Below, in pieces: positions 10,639 to 22,521 of a stretch of DNA of 64,000 nucleotides. The stretch is from the NCBI RefSeq assembly GCF_039363085.1, contig NZ_CP134982.1, forward strand, positions 360,620 through 424,619, read 5' to 3'. The stretch's first letter is position 1; each line of letters starts with the position of its first letter. The position numbers were made by a program, and so were the translations under genes. Below the pieces are notes generated by a model that was given only the letters and a program-made list of their open reading frames with translations, was not told the DNA's origin and did not search any database. The stretch is from Buchnera aphidicola (Ceratoglyphina bambusae) (GTDB lineage Bacteria > Pseudomonadota > Gammaproteobacteria > Enterobacterales > Enterobacteriaceae).

Positions 10639-11172
10639 TTATTTCTTTTTAGCCTCTTTCCTGCGTATTATCTCATTTTCATAATGAATTCCTTTTCCTT
10701 TATATGGTTCAGGTTTTTTATATGAACGCAAAACTGCTGCAGACTGAAACACAAGTTGCTTATTTACTCCGCTCAATGTTATTTTAGTATTAGAATCACA
10801 ATTAGCTTCTACTCCAATAGGTAAAGTATATTTTATTACATGAGAATATCCTAAAAATAAATTTACAACATTGTTTTTTAAAATAACTCTATAACCAACA
10901 CCAGATAATACAAGAGTTTTAAAAAATTTATTTTTTACACCATATATCATAGAAAAAATTAAAGATCTGGCAGTACCAGCGTACATCCAAGAATTATAAT
11001 ACTTTTTATTACCATAAAAAGTTAATACATTTTTATTATATTCAACATTAACAAAATTATTTAAAACAAATTTTAATTTACCATATAATCCTTCTATATA
11101 AATATTTTTTTTTTTAAAAAAAATTTTAACATCTTTAGGAACTAAAATAGGTTTTTTAGCTATTCTAGACAT
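10639..11172 (-). CDS. rplF: 50S ribosomal protein L6
   Basis: Two-domain protein near the sarcin-ricin loop and factor-binding site. 177 residues, equal to E. coli. The C-terminal half keeps [18 protein letters not shown] and the terminal [15 protein letters not shown] signature. A start with an upstream GGAG-type sequence is visible near 11182. Confidence 0.97.
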   Translation of the reverse strand: MSRIAKKPILVPKDVKIFFKKKNIYIEGLYGKLKFVLNNFVNVEYNKNVLTFYGNKKYYNSWMYAGTARSLIFSMIYGVKNKFFKTLVLSGVGYRVILKNNVVNLFLGYSHVIKYTLPIGVEANCDSNTKITLSGVNKQLVFQSAAVLRSYKKPEPYKGKGIHYENEIIRRKEAKKK

Positions 11173-11217
11173 ATAATTTTCTCCATAAATTCTGTTTTTT
11201 TAAAAAAATATAAAAAA

Positions 11218-11598
11218 TTAATAAACAATACAAATAATTTCTCCTCCTACTCCTAATTTTTTGGCTTCTAAATCAGTTAAAACTCCTTTAGAAGTTGATA
11301 TAATAGAAATACCTAAACCGGAAATTACTTTAGGTAAATTATTTTTATTTCTATATACTCTTAAACTAGGCTTACTAATTTTTTTTATATTCTCTATTAC
11401 TGGTTTACCATTAAAATATTTTAAAAATATTTTTATTTCATTTAAAATTTCATATTTTTCTATATATCCTTCTTTTTTTAAAACTTCTAGAATAGAAACT
11501 TTAAATTTAGAAAACTTTACAAATAAATATATTTTATTGGATAATTGACCATTTCTTATTCTAGTTAACATATCACTAATAGAATCTTGCATACTCAT
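11218..11598 (-). CDS. rpsH: 30S ribosomal protein S8
   Basis: 16S-binding assembly protein and, in E. coli, translational repressor of the spc operon. I use the ATG at 11598 ([18 protein letters not shown]), which matches the family N-terminus and follows GGGTGAT, an extended anti-SD complement; an upstream start would add five extra residues. Length 126 versus 130 in E. coli. The C-terminal [20 protein letters not shown] is intact. Confidence 0.96.
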   Translation of the reverse strand: MSMQDSISDMLTRIRNGQLSNKIYLFVKFSKFKVSILEVLKKEGYIEKYEILNEIKIFLKYFNGKPVIENIKKISKPSLRVYRNKNNLPKVISGLGISIISTSKGVLTDLEAKKLGVGGEIICIVY

Positions 11599-11640
11599 GT
11601 TTTTAATTATCACCCTATAATAAATTTTATAAATTAAATT

Positions 11641-11946
11641 TTACCAACTAGATTTTTTTAATCCAGGAATTTCTCCATTCATTGCAGCTTCTCTAAATTT
11701 CATTCTGCTTAATCCAAATTTTCTTAAAAAAGCGTGAGGTCTTCCAGTTATATAACATCTATTTCTTCTTCTGCACGGGCTAGAATCTCTTGGCAGTTTT
11801 TGCAATTTGAATATAGCATCTAACTTCTTATTTTTAGAAGATTTCAAATCAAATATAATTTTTTTTAATTTTTTTCTAACATTTAAAAATTTTTCACTTA
11901 ATATTTTTCTTCTTAATTCTCTAGCTTTTATAGATTCTTTAGCCAT
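11641..11946 (-). CDS. rpsN: 30S ribosomal protein S14
   Basis: Small-subunit head protein. The 101 residues equal the E. coli long, zinc-free form: the C-terminal [20 protein letters not shown] and [10 protein letters not shown] are conserved, and no CxxC-CxxC zinc motif is present. Located between rplE and rpsH. Confidence 0.97.
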   Translation of the reverse strand: MAKESIKARELRRKILSEKFLNVRKKLKKIIFDLKSSKNKKLDAIFKLQKLPRDSSPCRRRNRCYITGRPHAFLRKFGLSRMKFREAAMNGEIPGLKKSSW

Positions 11947-11961
11947 ATGTTTTCTCTAAAA

Positions 11962-12504
11962 TTATTTTTTAAAAGGAAAATTTAAAGATTTAAATAATTC
12001 AAATGCATGATAATCAGAATTGGTGGTAGTAGTTATAGCAATATCTAATCCCCTGGTTTTATCTATTTTTTCATAATTTATTTCAGGAAAAATAATTTGT
12101 TCTTTTATACCTATATTATAGTTTCCCATTCCATCAAAAGATTTTTTACTAAATCCTCTAAAATCTCTTATTCTAGGAACTACAATATATATAAAACGAT
12201 TAAGAAAATCCCACATTCTATTTTTTCTCAATGTTACTTTGCAACCAACAGGATAACCTTGTCTTATTTTAAAACCAGATATAGATTTTCTAGCATTAGT
12301 TATTATAGGTTTTTGTCCTGATATCATAGCCATATCATCAATTATATTTTTTAAATTTTTTTTATTATAATTACAATCTCCAGCACCAATATTTAAAGTT
12401 ATTTTTTCTATCTTAGGAACTTGCATAATAGATTTATAATTTAGTTTTTTTATTAAATAATATATAATTTTTTTTTTATACAAACTTTTTAATTCTAACA
12501 CCAT
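11962..12504 (-). CDS. rplE: 50S ribosomal protein L5
   Basis: 5S rRNA-binding protein contacting S13 across the subunit interface. 180 residues, one more than E. coli. Conserved segments include [37 protein letters not shown] and [17 protein letters not shown]. Separated from rplX by 28 nt. Confidence 0.97.
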   Translation of the reverse strand: MVLELKSLYKKKIIYYLIKKLNYKSIMQVPKIEKITLNIGAGDCNYNKKNLKNIIDDMAMISGQKPIITNARKSISGFKIRQGYPVGCKVTLRKNRMWDFLNRFIYIVVPRIRDFRGFSKKSFDGMGNYNIGIKEQIIFPEINYEKIDKTRGLDIAITTTTNSDYHAFELFKSLNFPFKK

Positions 12505-12532
12505 TAATCTCCAAAATTAATATTACTAAGAA

Positions 12533-12847
12533 TTATTTTATAATTTTTTTATTAGATTTAAAAAAACGTACTTTTTTACCATTTTTAAACTTAAAACCAA
12601 CTCTATCAGACTTACCTGTATCTTTGTTAAATATTTTTAAGTTAGAAACTTCTATATAAGACTCTTTTTCTATAATACCACCTGGATAATTCTTTTCTGG
12701 AATAGATTTTTTGTGTTTTTTTACAACATTTATTCCACTAACAATTACTTTGTTAACAGATATAAATTTTTTTACTATTCCTTTTTTCCCCTTGCATTTA
12801 CCTGATATAACAATTACTTCATCGTTTTTACGAATTTTTTTAGACAT
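12533..12847 (-). CDS. rplX: 50S ribosomal protein L24
   Basis: Assembly-initiator protein of the large subunit with an N-terminal KOW motif ([20 protein letters not shown] at about 9-28). The 104 residues match E. coli. Found directly downstream of rplN as in all enterobacterial spc operons. Confidence 0.97.
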   Translation of the reverse strand: MSKKIRKNDEVIVISGKCKGKKGIVKKFISVNKVIVSGINVVKKHKKSIPEKNYPGGIIEKESYIEVSNLKIFNKDTGKSDRVGFKFKNGKKVRFFKSNKKIIK

Positions 12848-12859
12848 AAAATAACCTTT

Positions 12860-13231
12860 TTAAAGTACCTCTGGCGCTAAAGATATTATTTTCATAAATT
12901 TTTCTGTTCTTAGTTCTCTAGTTACAGGTCCAAAAATTCTGCTTCCTATAAGTGTTTCATTAGTATTATTTAATAAAACACAAGAATTTTTATCAAATCT
13001 AATTAATGAACCATCTAATCTTAATATTCCCTTTTTAGAACGAACAATAACAGCTTTTAAAACTTCTCCCTTTTTTACTTTACCATTTGAAACTGCTTCT
13101 TGTATAGCTACTTTCACAATATCTCCAATTCTAGCATATCTTCTTTTAGATCCGCCCAATACTTTTATGCACAATGCTATTTTAGCCCCAGAATTATCAG
13201 CAACATTTAACAATGTTTGTACTTGAATCAT
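12860..13231 (-). CDS. rplN: 50S ribosomal protein L14
   Basis: First gene of the spc operon. The 123-residue protein equals E. coli L14 and is among the best-conserved proteins of the window: [17 protein letters not shown] at the start and [17 protein letters not shown] near the end. Only 22 nt separate it from rpsQ, so any separate spc promoter would have to overlap rpsQ; read-through from S10 is more likely (inference). Confidence 0.97.
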   Translation of the reverse strand: MIQVQTLLNVADNSGAKIALCIKVLGGSKRRYARIGDIVKVAIQEAVSNGKVKKGEVLKAVIVRSKKGILRLDGSLIRFDKNSCVLLNNTNETLIGSRIFGPVTRELRTEKFMKIISLAPEVL

Positions 13232-13253
13232 ATTTTTTTAACCTTAAAATATA

Positions 13254-13511
13254 TTATACTTTTATTTTTCTTTTTAAAATTTTTAATAAAATCCATGATT
13301 TACTTTTAGAAATAGGTTTACAATGAGAAATTTCTACTAAATCTCCTATAGTACATTTATTTTTTTCGTCATGCACTTTGATTTTAATATTTCTTCTAAT
13401 AAATTTGCCATAAATTTTATGTTTTATAAAACGATCTATAGAGACAATACATGTCTTATTCATCTTATCACTAACTACAATTCCTTTAAGAGTTTTAATG
13501 TTTTTAATCAC
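13254..13511 (-). CDS. rpsQ: 30S ribosomal protein S17
   Basis: Last gene of the S10 operon. The 85-residue OB-fold protein (E. coli 84) has the family signature LKGIVVSDKMNKTCIVSIDR and the CTIGDLVEISHCKPISKSKSW block. Its start overlaps the rpmC stop by 4 nt, indicating coupled translation. Confidence 0.97.
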   Translation of the reverse strand: MIKNIKTLKGIVVSDKMNKTCIVSIDRFIKHKIYGKFIRRNIKIKVHDEKNKCTIGDLVEISHCKPISKSKSWILLKILKRKIKV

Positions 13512-13705
13512 TTATTTTTAACCTTATTTATATTAATTAAATGTTTAACTCTGGCAATTTTTTTTCTACAAAGTTTTAATAAATGAGTCTGTGTTAATTT
13601 TCCTGAAAAAAACTGAATTTTTATATTAAAATATTCTTTTAATAAAACCATTAATTCACGATTATTAATATTATTTATATTTTTTATGTTATTCTTTGTT
13701 ACCAT
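13508..13705 (-). CDS. rpmC: 50S ribosomal protein L29
   Basis: Small helical-hairpin protein near the peptide exit tunnel. The 65 residues (E. coli 63) keep the N-terminal helix [14 protein letters not shown] and the C-terminal [11 protein letters not shown]. It overlaps rplP by 7 nt and rpsQ by 4 nt. The N-terminal ten residues are Asn/Ile-rich and not conserved. Confidence 0.94.
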   Translation of the reverse strand: MVTKNNIKNINNINNRELMVLLKEYFNIKIQFFSGKLTQTHLLKLCRKKIARVKHLININKVKNK

Positions 13706-14112
13706 ATTATATCTCTATTTATAAAAATTGTTTTAACAGATAATTTTGCTGAAGCTAAAAAAAAAGCTCTTTTGGAAATTTCTTCTGATACCCCATCTAC
13801 TTCATATAAAACTCTCCCTGGTTTTATAAGAGCAACCCAATATTCAACATTTCCTTTTCCTTTACCCATTCTCACTTCTAGTGGTTTTTGAGTAATAGGT
13901 TTATCTGGAAAAATTCTTATCCAAATTTTACCTTCTTTTTTAATTAATCTACTTATAACTTTCCTGGCAGATTCAATTTGTCTGGCTGTTATTCTTCCCC
14001 TGGTAATAGCTTTTAACCCAAATTTACCAAAACAAATGTTACTTCCAACTGAATTTCCTCTATTTTTACCTTTATGCATTTTCCTGAATTTAGTTTTTTT
14101 CGGCTGCAACAT
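13699..14112 (-). CDS. rplP: 50S ribosomal protein L16
   Basis: Large-subunit protein at the A-site/peptidyl-transferase region. 137 residues (E. coli 136) beginning [19 protein letters not shown] and including [19 protein letters not shown] and the [19 protein letters not shown] loop. End-to-end conservation makes the call secure. Confidence 0.98.
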   Translation of the reverse strand: MLQPKKTKFRKMHKGKNRGNSVGSNICFGKFGLKAITRGRITARQIESARKVISRLIKKEGKIWIRIFPDKPITQKPLEVRMGKGKGNVEYWVALIKPGRVLYEVDGVSEEISKRAFFLASAKLSVKTIFINRDIIW

Positions 14113-14127
14113 AAATTTGTAACTCCA

Positions 14128-14832
14128 CTATTTTACTGTACGTTTTCTATATTGTTTTTTAACCTTATTTACAAGTTTTTCTAATTTTAACATAACATCT
14201 ATATTACCCAAAATTTCACCTTTAAATATCCATACTTTTACACCAATAATTCCGTATGTAGTATGAGCTTTTGAAACACTATATTCAATATTAGCTCTTA
14301 AAGTATGCAATGGAACTCTTCCTTCTCTATACCATTCTCTTCTAGCAATTTCAGCGCCTCCTAATCTCCCACTAATTTCTATTTTTATTCCTTTTGCTCC
14401 ATTTCTCATAGCATTTTGAACAGATCTTTTCATTACTCTTCTAAACATGACTCTTCTTTCTAACTGTAAACTAATGTTATTAGCCACTAATTTTGAGTCT
14501 ATTTCTGGTTTTTTTATTTCTGATATATTTATTTGTACTGGAGCTTGTATCATATTAACAATTTGCAATCTTATTTTTTCTATATCTTCACCTTTCCTTC
14601 CAATAACTATACCAGGTCTAGAAGTAAATATAGTTATTCTAATACTTTTAGCAGGTCTTTCAATTACAACTTTAGATACAGAAGCTTTAGATAATTTTTT
14701 TAAAATAAATTTTCTAACTTCAAAATCACTTTTCAAATTATTAGCAAAATCTTTTTTATTAGCAAACCAAATAGAATCCCAATGTTTTATAATTCCTAAT
14801 CTCATCCCATGAGGATTAACTTTTTGCCCCAT
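14128..14832 (-). CDS. rpsC: 30S ribosomal protein S3
   Basis: Head protein lining the mRNA entry channel with helicase-like activity. The ATG at 14832 ([14 protein letters not shown]) is chosen because it matches the family start and follows GAGG at eight nt spacing; a TTG further upstream only adds five spurious residues. Length 234 (E. coli 233). The KH domain with [14 protein letters not shown] lies at about 60-110 and the C-terminal domain keeps [20 protein letters not shown]. Confidence 0.98.
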   Translation of the reverse strand: MGQKVNPHGMRLGIIKHWDSIWFANKKDFANNLKSDFEVRKFILKKLSKASVSKVVIERPAKSIRITIFTSRPGIVIGRKGEDIEKIRLQIVNMIQAPVQINISEIKKPEIDSKLVANNISLQLERRVMFRRVMKRSVQNAMRNGAKGIKIEISGRLGGAEIARREWYREGRVPLHTLRANIEYSVSKAHTTYGIIGVKVWIFKGEILGNIDVMLKLEKLVNKVKKQYRKRTVK

Positions 14833-14855
14833 TTTTGTATACCTCAAATTTTATT

Positions 14856-15185
14856 TTAATCAGATATTACTATTTTTATATGGCTAGTTCGCTTCAATAT
14901 TCTATCAGCTCTACCTTTAGCTCTTGGCATCATTCTTTTCATAACAGGTCCCTCATCTACAAATATTTTAATAACTTTTAATTTATCTACATCTAATCCA
15001 TAATTATGTTCTGCATTAGCTATCGCTGAATTTAATACTTTTATAACTAAATTAGAAGACTTTTTTCTATTAAATTGTAATATATTAATAGCAGAGGAAA
15101 CTTTTTTCCCTAAAATTAAGTTAGAAACAATTCTAACTTTTTGAGCAGAGGAATTGGCTTTTTTATATACTGCATATACTTCCAT
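14856..15185 (-). CDS. rplV: 50S ribosomal protein L22
   Basis: Lines the nascent-peptide exit tunnel through an extended beta-hairpin. The ATG at 15185 ([18 protein letters not shown]) is preceded by GAGG at five nt and yields 109 residues (E. coli 110); a longer in-frame reading would overlap rpsS. The hairpin segment [20 protein letters not shown] is conserved. Confidence 0.97.
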   Translation of the reverse strand: MEVYAVYKKANSSAQKVRIVSNLILGKKVSSAINILQFNRKKSSNLVIKVLNSAIANAEHNYGLDVDKLKVIKIFVDEGPVMKRMMPRAKGRADRILKRTSHIKIVISD

Positions 15186-15204
15186 AATAACCTCACACAA
15201 ATTT

Positions 15205-15504
15205 TTATTTAGAATTATCAGTAGAAACATTTTTTTTAATTTTTTTATCTATGTTATGACCTCTATATGTTCTTGTTATAGAGAATTCTCCTAATTTATG
15301 ACCAACCATTTCTTCAGTAATAAAAATAGGTATATGTTTTCTACCATTATAAACAGAAATTGTTAAACCTACCATATTAGGAAAAATAGTAGATCTTCTA
15401 GACCAAGTTTTTATAGGTTTATTATTTTTTAATTTTAATGATTCATTAACTTTTTTAAATAAACTTTCATCAATAAAAGGACCTTTTCTTAAAGATCTAG
15501 GCAT
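15205..15504 (-). CDS. rpsS: 30S ribosomal protein S19
   Basis: Head protein contacting 23S helix 38. 99 residues (E. coli 92), starting [19 protein letters not shown]; the core includes [20 protein letters not shown] and [11 protein letters not shown]. The extra length is a Lys/Asn-rich C-terminal tail. Confidence 0.97.
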   Translation of the reverse strand: MPRSLRKGPFIDESLFKKVNESLKLKNNKPIKTWSRRSTIFPNMVGLTISVYNGRKHIPIFITEEMVGHKLGEFSITRTYRGHNIDKKIKKNVSTDNSK

Positions 15505-15517
15505 ATAAATTTTATCC

Positions 15518-16342
15518 TTATTTATTTTTTCTATGATTTACAATAAATTTTTGAGTTCTTTTGTTTCTTCTAGTCTTTTTACCTTTAGTTTGAAAACCCC
15601 AGGGACTTACAGGATGTTTACCAAAATTTTTACCTTCTCCACCTCCATGAGGATGATCTACTGGATTCATAGCTGTTCCTCTAACTGTAGGACGTACACC
15701 TAGCCATCTTTTAGCTCCTGCTTTACCAAACTTTTTTAACATATGTTTAGTATTTCCAACTTCTCCTATAGTTGCTCTACAATTATAATGTATTTTTCTT
15801 ATTTCTCCTGAACATAATCTAATTAACACATATTTTTTTTCTTTAGATATCAATTGAGAATAACTGCCAGCGGATCTAGAAATTTGCGCTCCTTTGCCAG
15901 GTTTCATTTCTATATTATGTATATATTCTCCAGAAGGTATATTTCCTATTTTTAAAGAATTTCCAATTTTTATTTCAACATTTTCTCCAGATAATATAAT
16001 ATCACCTATTTTTATATTTTTAGGTTCTAAAATATAATTTTTAGTACCATCTTTATATAATACTAAAACTATATTAGCAGATCTATTTGGATCATATTCA
16101 ATTCTTTTTACAATTGCTGGTATATTATCTTTATTTCTTTTAAAATCTATTATTCTATATTTTTGTTTATGACCTCTACCAATATGTCTAGTAGTAATTC
16201 TTCCTAAATTATTCCTACCTCCAGTTTTATTTTTTTTTTTTAACAAACTTTTTAATGGTTTTTTTTTATATAAATTTGAATTAATAATTTTTACTACATG
16301 TCTCCTACCAGGAGAAGTAGGTTTTAATCTTTTTATTATCAT
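15518..16342 (-). CDS. rplB: 50S ribosomal protein L2
   Basis: Core large-subunit protein needed for subunit association and peptidyl transfer. 274 residues (E. coli 273). The catalytic-region signature [19 protein letters not shown] is intact, as are [19 protein letters not shown] and [20 protein letters not shown]. Fourth gene after rplC-rplD-rplW in the S10 operon. Confidence 0.98.
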   Translation of the reverse strand: MIIKRLKPTSPGRRHVVKIINSNLYKKKPLKSLLKKKNKTGGRNNLGRITTRHIGRGHKQKYRIIDFKRNKDNIPAIVKRIEYDPNRSANIVLVLYKDGTKNYILEPKNIKIGDIILSGENVEIKIGNSLKIGNIPSGEYIHNIEMKPGKGAQISRSAGSYSQLISKEKKYVLIRLCSGEIRKIHYNCRATIGEVGNTKHMLKKFGKAGAKRWLGVRPTVRGTAMNPVDHPHGGGEGKNFGKHPVSPWGFQTKGKKTRRNKRTQKFIVNHRKNK

Positions 16343-16374
16343 ATTAAATTGTTAATCCTAAAATATTTTATTTA

Positions 16375-16674
16375 TTAAAAATTTAGACTATGCCCTTTTT
16401 TTAAAGTTACATATGCTTTTTTCCAATTTTTTTTAAAACTATATTTATTTACATTTCCTTTTTTATTGTTTTTTCTTTTTCCTTTAACTATTAATGTATT
16501 TACGTTTAAAACTATTACTTTAAAAAATTTTTCTACTGAAATTTTTATTTCATTTTTTGTAGAATTTTTTAAAACTTTTATTACAAAAGTGTTATTTTTT
16601 TGAGAAGTCATAGAAGATTTTTCAGATACATGTAACCCTCTAAATATTTTAAAAATTTTTTCTTGAAATTTCAT
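16375..16674 (-). CDS. rplW: 50S ribosomal protein L23
   Basis: Docking site for trigger factor and SRP at the tunnel exit. 99 residues (E. coli 100): GLHVSEKSSM near the start and WKKAYVTLKKGHSLNF at the end are conserved. The gene overlaps the 3' end of rplD by 26 nt, more than the few-nt overlap known in E. coli. Confidence 0.95.
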   Translation of the reverse strand: MKFQEKIFKIFRGLHVSEKSSMTSQKNNTFVIKVLKNSTKNEIKISVEKFFKVIVLNVNTLIVKGKRKNNKKGNVNKYSFKKNWKKAYVTLKKGHSLNF

Positions 16675-17278
16675 ATAAGCTATTCTCTATCTTTTTAAAC
16701 GCATTAACAGTAATTATTATTTTTTCATAAGAGACTAAAATTAAAGGATTAATAAATCTATTCTCTATTACATTAATTTGTTTAGTGTTTCTTGCTGCTA
16801 AAAAAACATTTTTATTAAAATTGTCTAATATTATTAATATTTTATTAAACTTAATAAATTTTAGTTTATTTATTAACAATTTAGTTTTAGGAAGTTCAAT
16901 GTCAAATGTATTAAATATTAATAATTTATTTTTTCTAATAAGTTCAGAAAAAATACTTCTTATAGCAGATTTATACATTTTTTTATTTATTTTTTTAAAA
17001 TAATTTTTTTTTTTATAAGCAAAAGTTACACCACCAGATCTCCATAGTGGGCTTCTAATAGATCCTACTCTAGCTCTACCAGTTCCTTTTTGTTTCCAAG
17101 GTTTTTTACCAGAGCCAGAAACTTCAGATTTAGACTTCTGAGATTTTGTTCCTTTTCTATTTCTAGACATATAAGAAACTAATACTTGATGTATTAATAT
17201 TTTATTAAAAGATTTATTAAATAAAGCATCAGAAACATCAATAAAATTACTTTTATCATCTTTTAATACTAATTTCAT
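16649..17278 (-). CDS. rplD: 50S ribosomal protein L4
   Basis: Tunnel-lining protein that in E. coli also represses the S10 operon by binding its long leader. 209 residues (E. coli 201). The extended rRNA-binding loop GSGKKPWKQKGTGRARVGSI is intact, while the C-terminal half that mediates regulation in E. coli is strongly diverged and Ile/Asn-rich. This divergence fits the apparent absence of the classical leader upstream of rpsJ. Confidence 0.96.
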   Translation of the reverse strand: MKLVLKDDKSNFIDVSDALFNKSFNKILIHQVLVSYMSRNRKGTKSQKSKSEVSGSGKKPWKQKGTGRARVGSIRSPLWRSGGVTFAYKKKNYFKKINKKMYKSAIRSIFSELIRKNKLLIFNTFDIELPKTKLLINKLKFIKFNKILIILDNFNKNVFLAARNTKQINVIENRFINPLILVSYEKIIITVNAFKKIENSLYEISRKNF

Positions 17279-17287
17279 ATTAAAATT

Positions 17288-17923
17288 TTACCTCATTATT
17301 TTTACAGATGGCTTAATAATAACGTGACTATTAGATGAGCCCGGAATAGTCCCTTTCACAAATAGAATCTTTTTTTTATTATCTATATATACAATGTTTA
17401 AATTTTGTATAGTAATTTTTTTATTACCTAAATGACCTGACATTTTTTTTCCTTTAAAAACTCTACCAGGCGTTTGATTTTGACCAATTGATCCAGGAGC
17501 ACGATGTGATAAAGAATTACCATGGCTAGAATCTTGTGATTTAAAATTCCATCTTTTTATAGTTCCAGAAAAACCTTTCCCTTTGGAAATACCAGTTATA
17601 TCTACTTTTTTAATATCTTTTAAAATATTAATATTTAAAGATTGACCGGAAAAAAATTTGTCATTTTTATTTGTTCTAAATTCCCATAATCCCACCCCAG
17701 CTTCAACATTATATTTTATAAAATGCCCTTTTTCTGGTTTATTAATTTTATTGTTTTTTTTTTTTCCGACAGTAACTTGTATAGCACAATATTTATCTTT
17801 CTTTACATTTTTTACTTGTACTATTCTATTTTCAGAAATTTTTATTATAGTTACTGGAATAAAAATTCCTTCTTTAGAAAACATCATTGATGAACCAATT
17901 TTAGTCCCAACTAAACCAATCAT
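17288..17923 (-). CDS. rplC: 50S ribosomal protein L3
   Basis: Early assembly protein reaching to the peptidyl-transferase centre. 211 residues (E. coli 209); starts [19 protein letters not shown]. The central extension that carries the methylated Gln in E. coli is present ([20 protein letters not shown]). Confidence 0.97.
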   Translation of the reverse strand: MIGLVGTKIGSSMMFSKEGIFIPVTIIKISENRIVQVKNVKKDKYCAIQVTVGKKKNNKINKPEKGHFIKYNVEAGVGLWEFRTNKNDKFFSGQSLNINILKDIKKVDITGISKGKGFSGTIKRWNFKSQDSSHGNSLSHRAPGSIGQNQTPGRVFKGKKMSGHLGNKKITIQNLNIVYIDNKKKILFVKGTIPGSSNSHVIIKPSVKIMR

Positions 17924-17969
17924 ATAAATACCTATAATAAAAACATTAATATATTTTAAATATCAAAAA

Positions 17970-18287
<318 letters not shown>

Positions 18288-18310
18288 TTAATAAATCACC
18301 CCAAATACAT

Positions 18311-18340
18311 ATTTTAAAAAAAAAATATTATTTATGTCAA
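18311..18340 (-). promoter_or_regulatory. Promoter of the S10 operon
   Basis: On the minus strand a perfect -35 TTGACA (18340-18335) is followed after 18 nt by TAAAAT (18316-18311). Initiation would fall near 18304, leaving a leader of only about 23 nt before rpsJ, so the long L4-responsive S10 leader of E. coli is not present downstream of this site. The intergenic DNA on both sides is plain A/T. Confidence 0.7.
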
Positions 18341-18514
18341 AATTTTTTATAAAAAATTGTTAAAATATTTGTATAAAATTTATTTTATATAAAAAGTTTG
18401 AAAATGTATGAAAAAAAATAAATTTAAAAAAATTTTAAAATCATAAAAATATTTTAAAATTTATATAAATTATATCAAATATATATATTAAAAACTAGCA
18501 AAAAACTAATAACA

Positions 18515-18543
18515 TAGAAAAAGAGGTAACTCCTCTTTTTCTA
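18515..18543 (-). terminator. tufA transcription terminator
   Basis: A perfect 12-bp inverted repeat (18515-18526 and 18532-18543) with a 5-nt loop starts 9 nt beyond the tufA stop. The arms are GAGG plus A5/T5, so a T-rich segment lies inside the 3' arm on either strand. It separates the str operon from the S10 operon. Confidence 0.8.
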
Positions 18544-18552
18544 AAAAAGTTT

Positions 18553-19737
18553 TTAATTAACAATTTCTGAAACTACCCCTGCGCCTACAGTTTTGCCTCC
18601 TTCTCTTATAGCAAATCTTAATCCTTTAGTCATAGCTATTGGATATATTAAAGTAACTGTTAATTCTATATTATCACCAGGCATAACCATTTCTACAGAT
18701 TTTGGTAATTCTATCAAACCAGTCACATCAGTAGTTCTAAAATAAAACTGAGGTCTATATCCTTTAAAAAACGCAGTATGTCTTCCACCTTCTTCTTTAG
18801 ATAAAATATAAACTTTAGACCTAAATTTTTTATGAGGAGTTATACTACCAGGTTTTGATAAAACCTGCCCTCTTTCTATTTCATCCCTTTTAGTTCCTCT
18901 AAGTAAAATCCCTACATTTTCCCCGGCTCTTCCTTCATCTAATAGCTTTCTAAACATTTCAACACCTGTACATATAGTTTTAACAGTAGGTTTTATTCCT
19001 ACTATTTCTACTTCTTCCCCTACTTTTACAATTCCTTTTTCTACTCTACCAGTTACAACTGTTCCTCTTCCAGAAATAGAAAAAACATCTTCTATAGGTA
19101 ATAAAAATGATTCATTAATAGATCTTTTAGGTTCAGGTATATATGTATCTAACAAGTTAGAAAGCTCTAATATTTTATCTTCCCATTTTTTATCATTTTC
19201 TATAGCTTTTAAAGCTGATCCTCTTACAATAGGAGTGTTATTACCAGGAAAATCATACTCTGTCAGCAAATCTCTAACTTCCATTTCTACTAATTCTAAA
19301 AGTTCTTCATCTTCTACCATGTCGCATTTATTTAAAAATACTATTATATATGGGACTCCTACTTGCCTAGCAAGCAATATATGCTCTCTAGTTTGAGGCA
19401 TAGGACCATCAGTAGCTGCAACTACTAAAATAGCTCCATCCATTTGAGCAGCTCCTGTTATCATATTTTTAATATAATCAGCATGACCTGGACAATCTAC
19501 ATGCGCATAATGTCTTTTAGAAGTGTCATATTCTACATGAGAAGTATTAATTGTTATACCTCTAGCTTTTTCTTCTGGAGCGTTATCTATTTGATTAAAT
19601 GCTTTAGCAGATCCACCATATTTTTTAGCTAATACAGTTGTAATAGCTGAAGTTAACGTTGTTTTACCATGATCCACATGACCTATAGTGCCAACATTTA
19701 CATGTGGTTTAATTCTATCAAATTTTTTTTTAGACAT
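18553..19737 (-). CDS. tufA: Elongation factor Tu
   Basis: GTPase delivering aminoacyl-tRNA to the ribosome. 394 residues, equal to E. coli. GTP-binding motifs: GHVDHGKT (19-26), DCPGH (81-85) and NKCD (136-139). Domains II and III are conserved, including [13 protein letters not shown] and [12 protein letters not shown]. It is the last gene of rpsL-rpsG-fusA-tufA. A second tuf copy is not visible in this window. Confidence 0.99.
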   Translation of the reverse strand: MSKKKFDRIKPHVNVGTIGHVDHGKTTLTSAITTVLAKKYGGSAKAFNQIDNAPEEKARGITINTSHVEYDTSKRHYAHVDCPGHADYIKNMITGAAQMDGAILVVAATDGPMPQTREHILLARQVGVPYIIVFLNKCDMVEDEELLELVEMEVRDLLTEYDFPGNNTPIVRGSALKAIENDKKWEDKILELSNLLDTYIPEPKRSINESFLLPIEDVFSISGRGTVVTGRVEKGIVKVGEEVEIVGIKPTVKTICTGVEMFRKLLDEGRAGENVGILLRGTKRDEIERGQVLSKPGSITPHKKFRSKVYILSKEEGGRHTAFFKGYRPQFYFRTTDVTGLIELPKSVEMVMPGDNIELTVTLIYPIAMTKGLRFAIREGGKTVGAGVVSEIVN

Positions 19738-19801
19738 TTTGTATACTCTAATTTATTTATATAATAAAATTATAATTTTAAAAATAATATTTTTTAAAAC
19801 A

Positions 19802-21916
19802 CTATTTTTTATTTTCTAAAATCTTAGATATAACATTTTCAGGAGCTTTAAAATATTTTAAAAATTCCATTGAATACATAGCTCTACCTTGAGTCTTAGA
19901 TCTTAAATCAGTAGCATAACCAAACATTTCAGATAAAGGGACTTTAGATGTTATAATTCTACTGTTTAAATTATTATCTAATTTTTCTATTATCCCTCTT
20001 CTTTTATTCAAATCCCCAATTACATCACCCATATACTCTTCAGGAGTATCTATTTCTACTTTCATAATAGGTTCCAACAAAATAGGAGAGGCATTTTTAA
20101 AAGCATTTTTAAAAGCAATAGAAGCGGCTAATTTAAATGCTAACTCTGAAGAATCTACATCATGATAAGACCCAAAATGTAATCTTACTACTATATTAAC
20201 AACAGGATAACCAGCCAAAGGTCCAGAGTTTAATTGTTCTTGTATACCTTTATCTATAGCAGATATATATTCTGTTGGAATAACCCCGCCTTTAATATTA
20301 TTAATAAATTCATAATTTTTTGTACTATCTTCAGATGGAAACATATCTATTACTACATGACCATATTGCCCTCTTCCTCCAGATTGTTTTATATATTTTC
20401 CTTCTATATCATATATTTTATTTGTAATAGTTTCTCTATATGCAACTCTAGGTTTTCCTATATTAGCTGATATGTTAAACTCTCTTTTCATTCTGTCTAT
20501 AATGATTTCTAAATGTAATTCACCCATGCCGGAAATTATAGTTTGATTTGATTCATGATCTATACAAACTTTAAAAGAAGGATCTTCTTTAGCTAATCTA
20601 GATAAAGCCATTCCCATTTTTTCTTGATCAGATTTAGTTTTTGGCTCTACTGCTATTGATATAACTGGATCAGGAAATTCTATTTTTTCTAAAATTATTG
20701 ATTTATTAGGATCACATAGAGTATCTCCAGTAGTAACATTTTTTAATCCAATAGCTGCAGCTATATCACCAGATCTAACTTCATTTATTTCTTCTCTTCT
20801 GTTAGCATGCATTTGCACTATTCTTCCAAGTCTTTCTTTTTGTAACTTAGTAGAATTTAAAACTATATCTCCTGTACGAACTACACCAGAATATACTCTA
20901 AAAAAAGTTAAACTCCCTACAAAAGGATCAGTAGAAATTTTAAAAGCTAATGCTGAAAAATAATCATTATCATAATTTTTTTTTATATTATAATTATTTT
21001 TTTTATAATTTTTATCAATCTTTTTTTCTTTATTTAAAATTACATCATATGGAGAAGGTAAAAAATCTATAATAGCATCTAATAAAGTTTGAACTCCTTT
21101 GTTTTTAAATGATGATCCGCATGTTATAATTAAAATTTCATTTTTTAATGATCTTTTTCTTAAACTAATTTTTAATTCATTTTCAGAAAAATTTTTTCCA
21201 GACAAATATTTTTCCATAAATTCATCATTATATTCAGCTGCAGATTCAAGTAAATTATTCCTCCATTTCATAGAAACACTAAACAAATCTTTAGGAATTT
21301 CAGAGCATGTGAATTCTATTCCTTTATCTGAAGCATTCCAAATTATAGATTTCATTTTTATTAAATCTATTACACCTTCAAATTTTTCTTCTGAACCTAT
21401 TGGAATTTGTATTGGAACTATATTTATATTAAATCTATTTTTTATTTGATTAATAACTTTAAAAAAATTAGCTCCAACTCTATCCATTTTATTTATAAAA
21501 GCTATTCTTGGTACATTATATTTATTAGACTGCTTCCATACAGTCTCAGATTGAGGTTGTACACCACCAACAGCACAGTATATCATTACTACTCCATCTA
21601 AAATTCTCATAGACCTTTCAACTTCTACAGTAAAATCTACATGCCCAGGAGTATCAATTATATTAATTCTATGTGAATTAAATTGTTTATACATTCCAGA
21701 CCAAAAAGTAGTAGTAGCTGCTGATGTTATAGTAATTCCTCTTTCTTGTTCTTGTTCCATCCAATCCATGGTAGCATTACCATCATGTACTTCACCAATT
21801 TTATGATTCACTCCAGTATAAAACAAAATTCTTTCTGTTGTAGTTGTTTTACCTGCATCTATATGAGCACTAATACCTATATTTCTATAATGCGAAATTT
21901 CAGTTTTACGAGACAT
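19802..21916 (-). CDS. fusA: Elongation factor G
   Basis: Translocase GTPase. 704 residues, the same as E. coli. The G1 loop AHIDAGKT is at 17-24, followed by DTPGHVDF and NKMDR. A Lys/Asn-rich stretch near residues 290-315 replaces an E. coli acidic linker without a net length change. Domains III-V are intact, including the [12 protein letters not shown] segment. Located between rpsG and tufA. Confidence 0.98.
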   Translation of the reverse strand: MSRKTEISHYRNIGISAHIDAGKTTTTERILFYTGVNHKIGEVHDGNATMDWMEQEQERGITITSAATTTFWSGMYKQFNSHRINIIDTPGHVDFTVEVERSMRILDGVVMIYCAVGGVQPQSETVWKQSNKYNVPRIAFINKMDRVGANFFKVINQIKNRFNINIVPIQIPIGSEEKFEGVIDLIKMKSIIWNASDKGIEFTCSEIPKDLFSVSMKWRNNLLESAAEYNDEFMEKYLSGKNFSENELKISLRKRSLKNEILIITCGSSFKNKGVQTLLDAIIDFLPSPYDVILNKEKKIDKNYKKNNYNIKKNYDNDYFSALAFKISTDPFVGSLTFFRVYSGVVRTGDIVLNSTKLQKERLGRIVQMHANRREEINEVRSGDIAAAIGLKNVTTGDTLCDPNKSIILEKIEFPDPVISIAVEPKTKSDQEKMGMALSRLAKEDPSFKVCIDHESNQTIISGMGELHLEIIIDRMKREFNISANIGKPRVAYRETITNKIYDIEGKYIKQSGGRGQYGHVVIDMFPSEDSTKNYEFINNIKGGVIPTEYISAIDKGIQEQLNSGPLAGYPVVNIVVRLHFGSYHDVDSSELAFKLAASIAFKNAFKNASPILLEPIMKVEIDTPEEYMGDVIGDLNKRRGIIEKLDNNLNSRIITSKVPLSEMFGYATDLRSKTQGRAMYSMEFLKYFKAPENVISKILENKK

Positions 21917-21990
21917 ATTATTTTATAATCTCATTGTTTTTTTTAAAAAAAAATATTTAAAAAATATTAAATAAAAATTTTATATTTTTA

Positions 21991-22461
21991 CTACCATCTA
22001 TAATGAGCAAAAGCTTTATTAGCTTCAGCCATTTTATGAACTTCTTCTTTTTTTTTTACAGCTTCACCGCGTTTTCTAATAGCATCATATAATTCATTAA
22101 ACAATCGTAATGACATATTTTTATCTTTTCTTTTTCTGGCTGATAATATTATCCATCTCATAGCCAAAGTGCTTCTTCTATTAGGTCTAACTTCTATAGG
22201 AACTTGATATGTAGAACCACCTACTCTTCGAGACTTTACTTCAACTATTGGTTTAACATTTTTTAAAGCTTCTTCAAAAGAATCTAATTCATTTAACTTT
22301 GTTTTATTAGATAAATTTTTTAAAGCATTATAAACAATTGTCTCAGCAATAGATTTTTTACCATCTATCATAAGTATGTTAATAAATTTAGCTAATAATT
22401 CAGACACAAATTTTGGATCTGGTAAAATTTTTCTATTTCCAATTATCCTTCTTCTAGGCAT
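21991..22461 (-). CDS. rpsG: 30S ribosomal protein S7
   Basis: Primary 16S 3'-domain binder. The 156-residue protein corresponds to the short form of S7; [18 protein letters not shown] starts it and [20 protein letters not shown] lies near the end. In E. coli it controls the str operon through the rpsL-rpsG intercistronic RNA; here that gap is 60 nt of A/T with no evident structure. Confidence 0.97.
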   Translation of the reverse strand: MPRRRIIGNRKILPDPKFVSELLAKFINILMIDGKKSIAETIVYNALKNLSNKTKLNELDSFEEALKNVKPIVEVKSRRVGGSTYQVPIEVRPNRRSTLAMRWIILSARKRKDKNMSLRLFNELYDAIRKRGEAVKKKEEVHKMAEANKAFAHYRW

Positions 22462-22521
22462 AAATGTCTCATTTTTAAAAAGATTGAAAAGTTTTAAATT
22501 TTAATAAATTTGCTTATAATA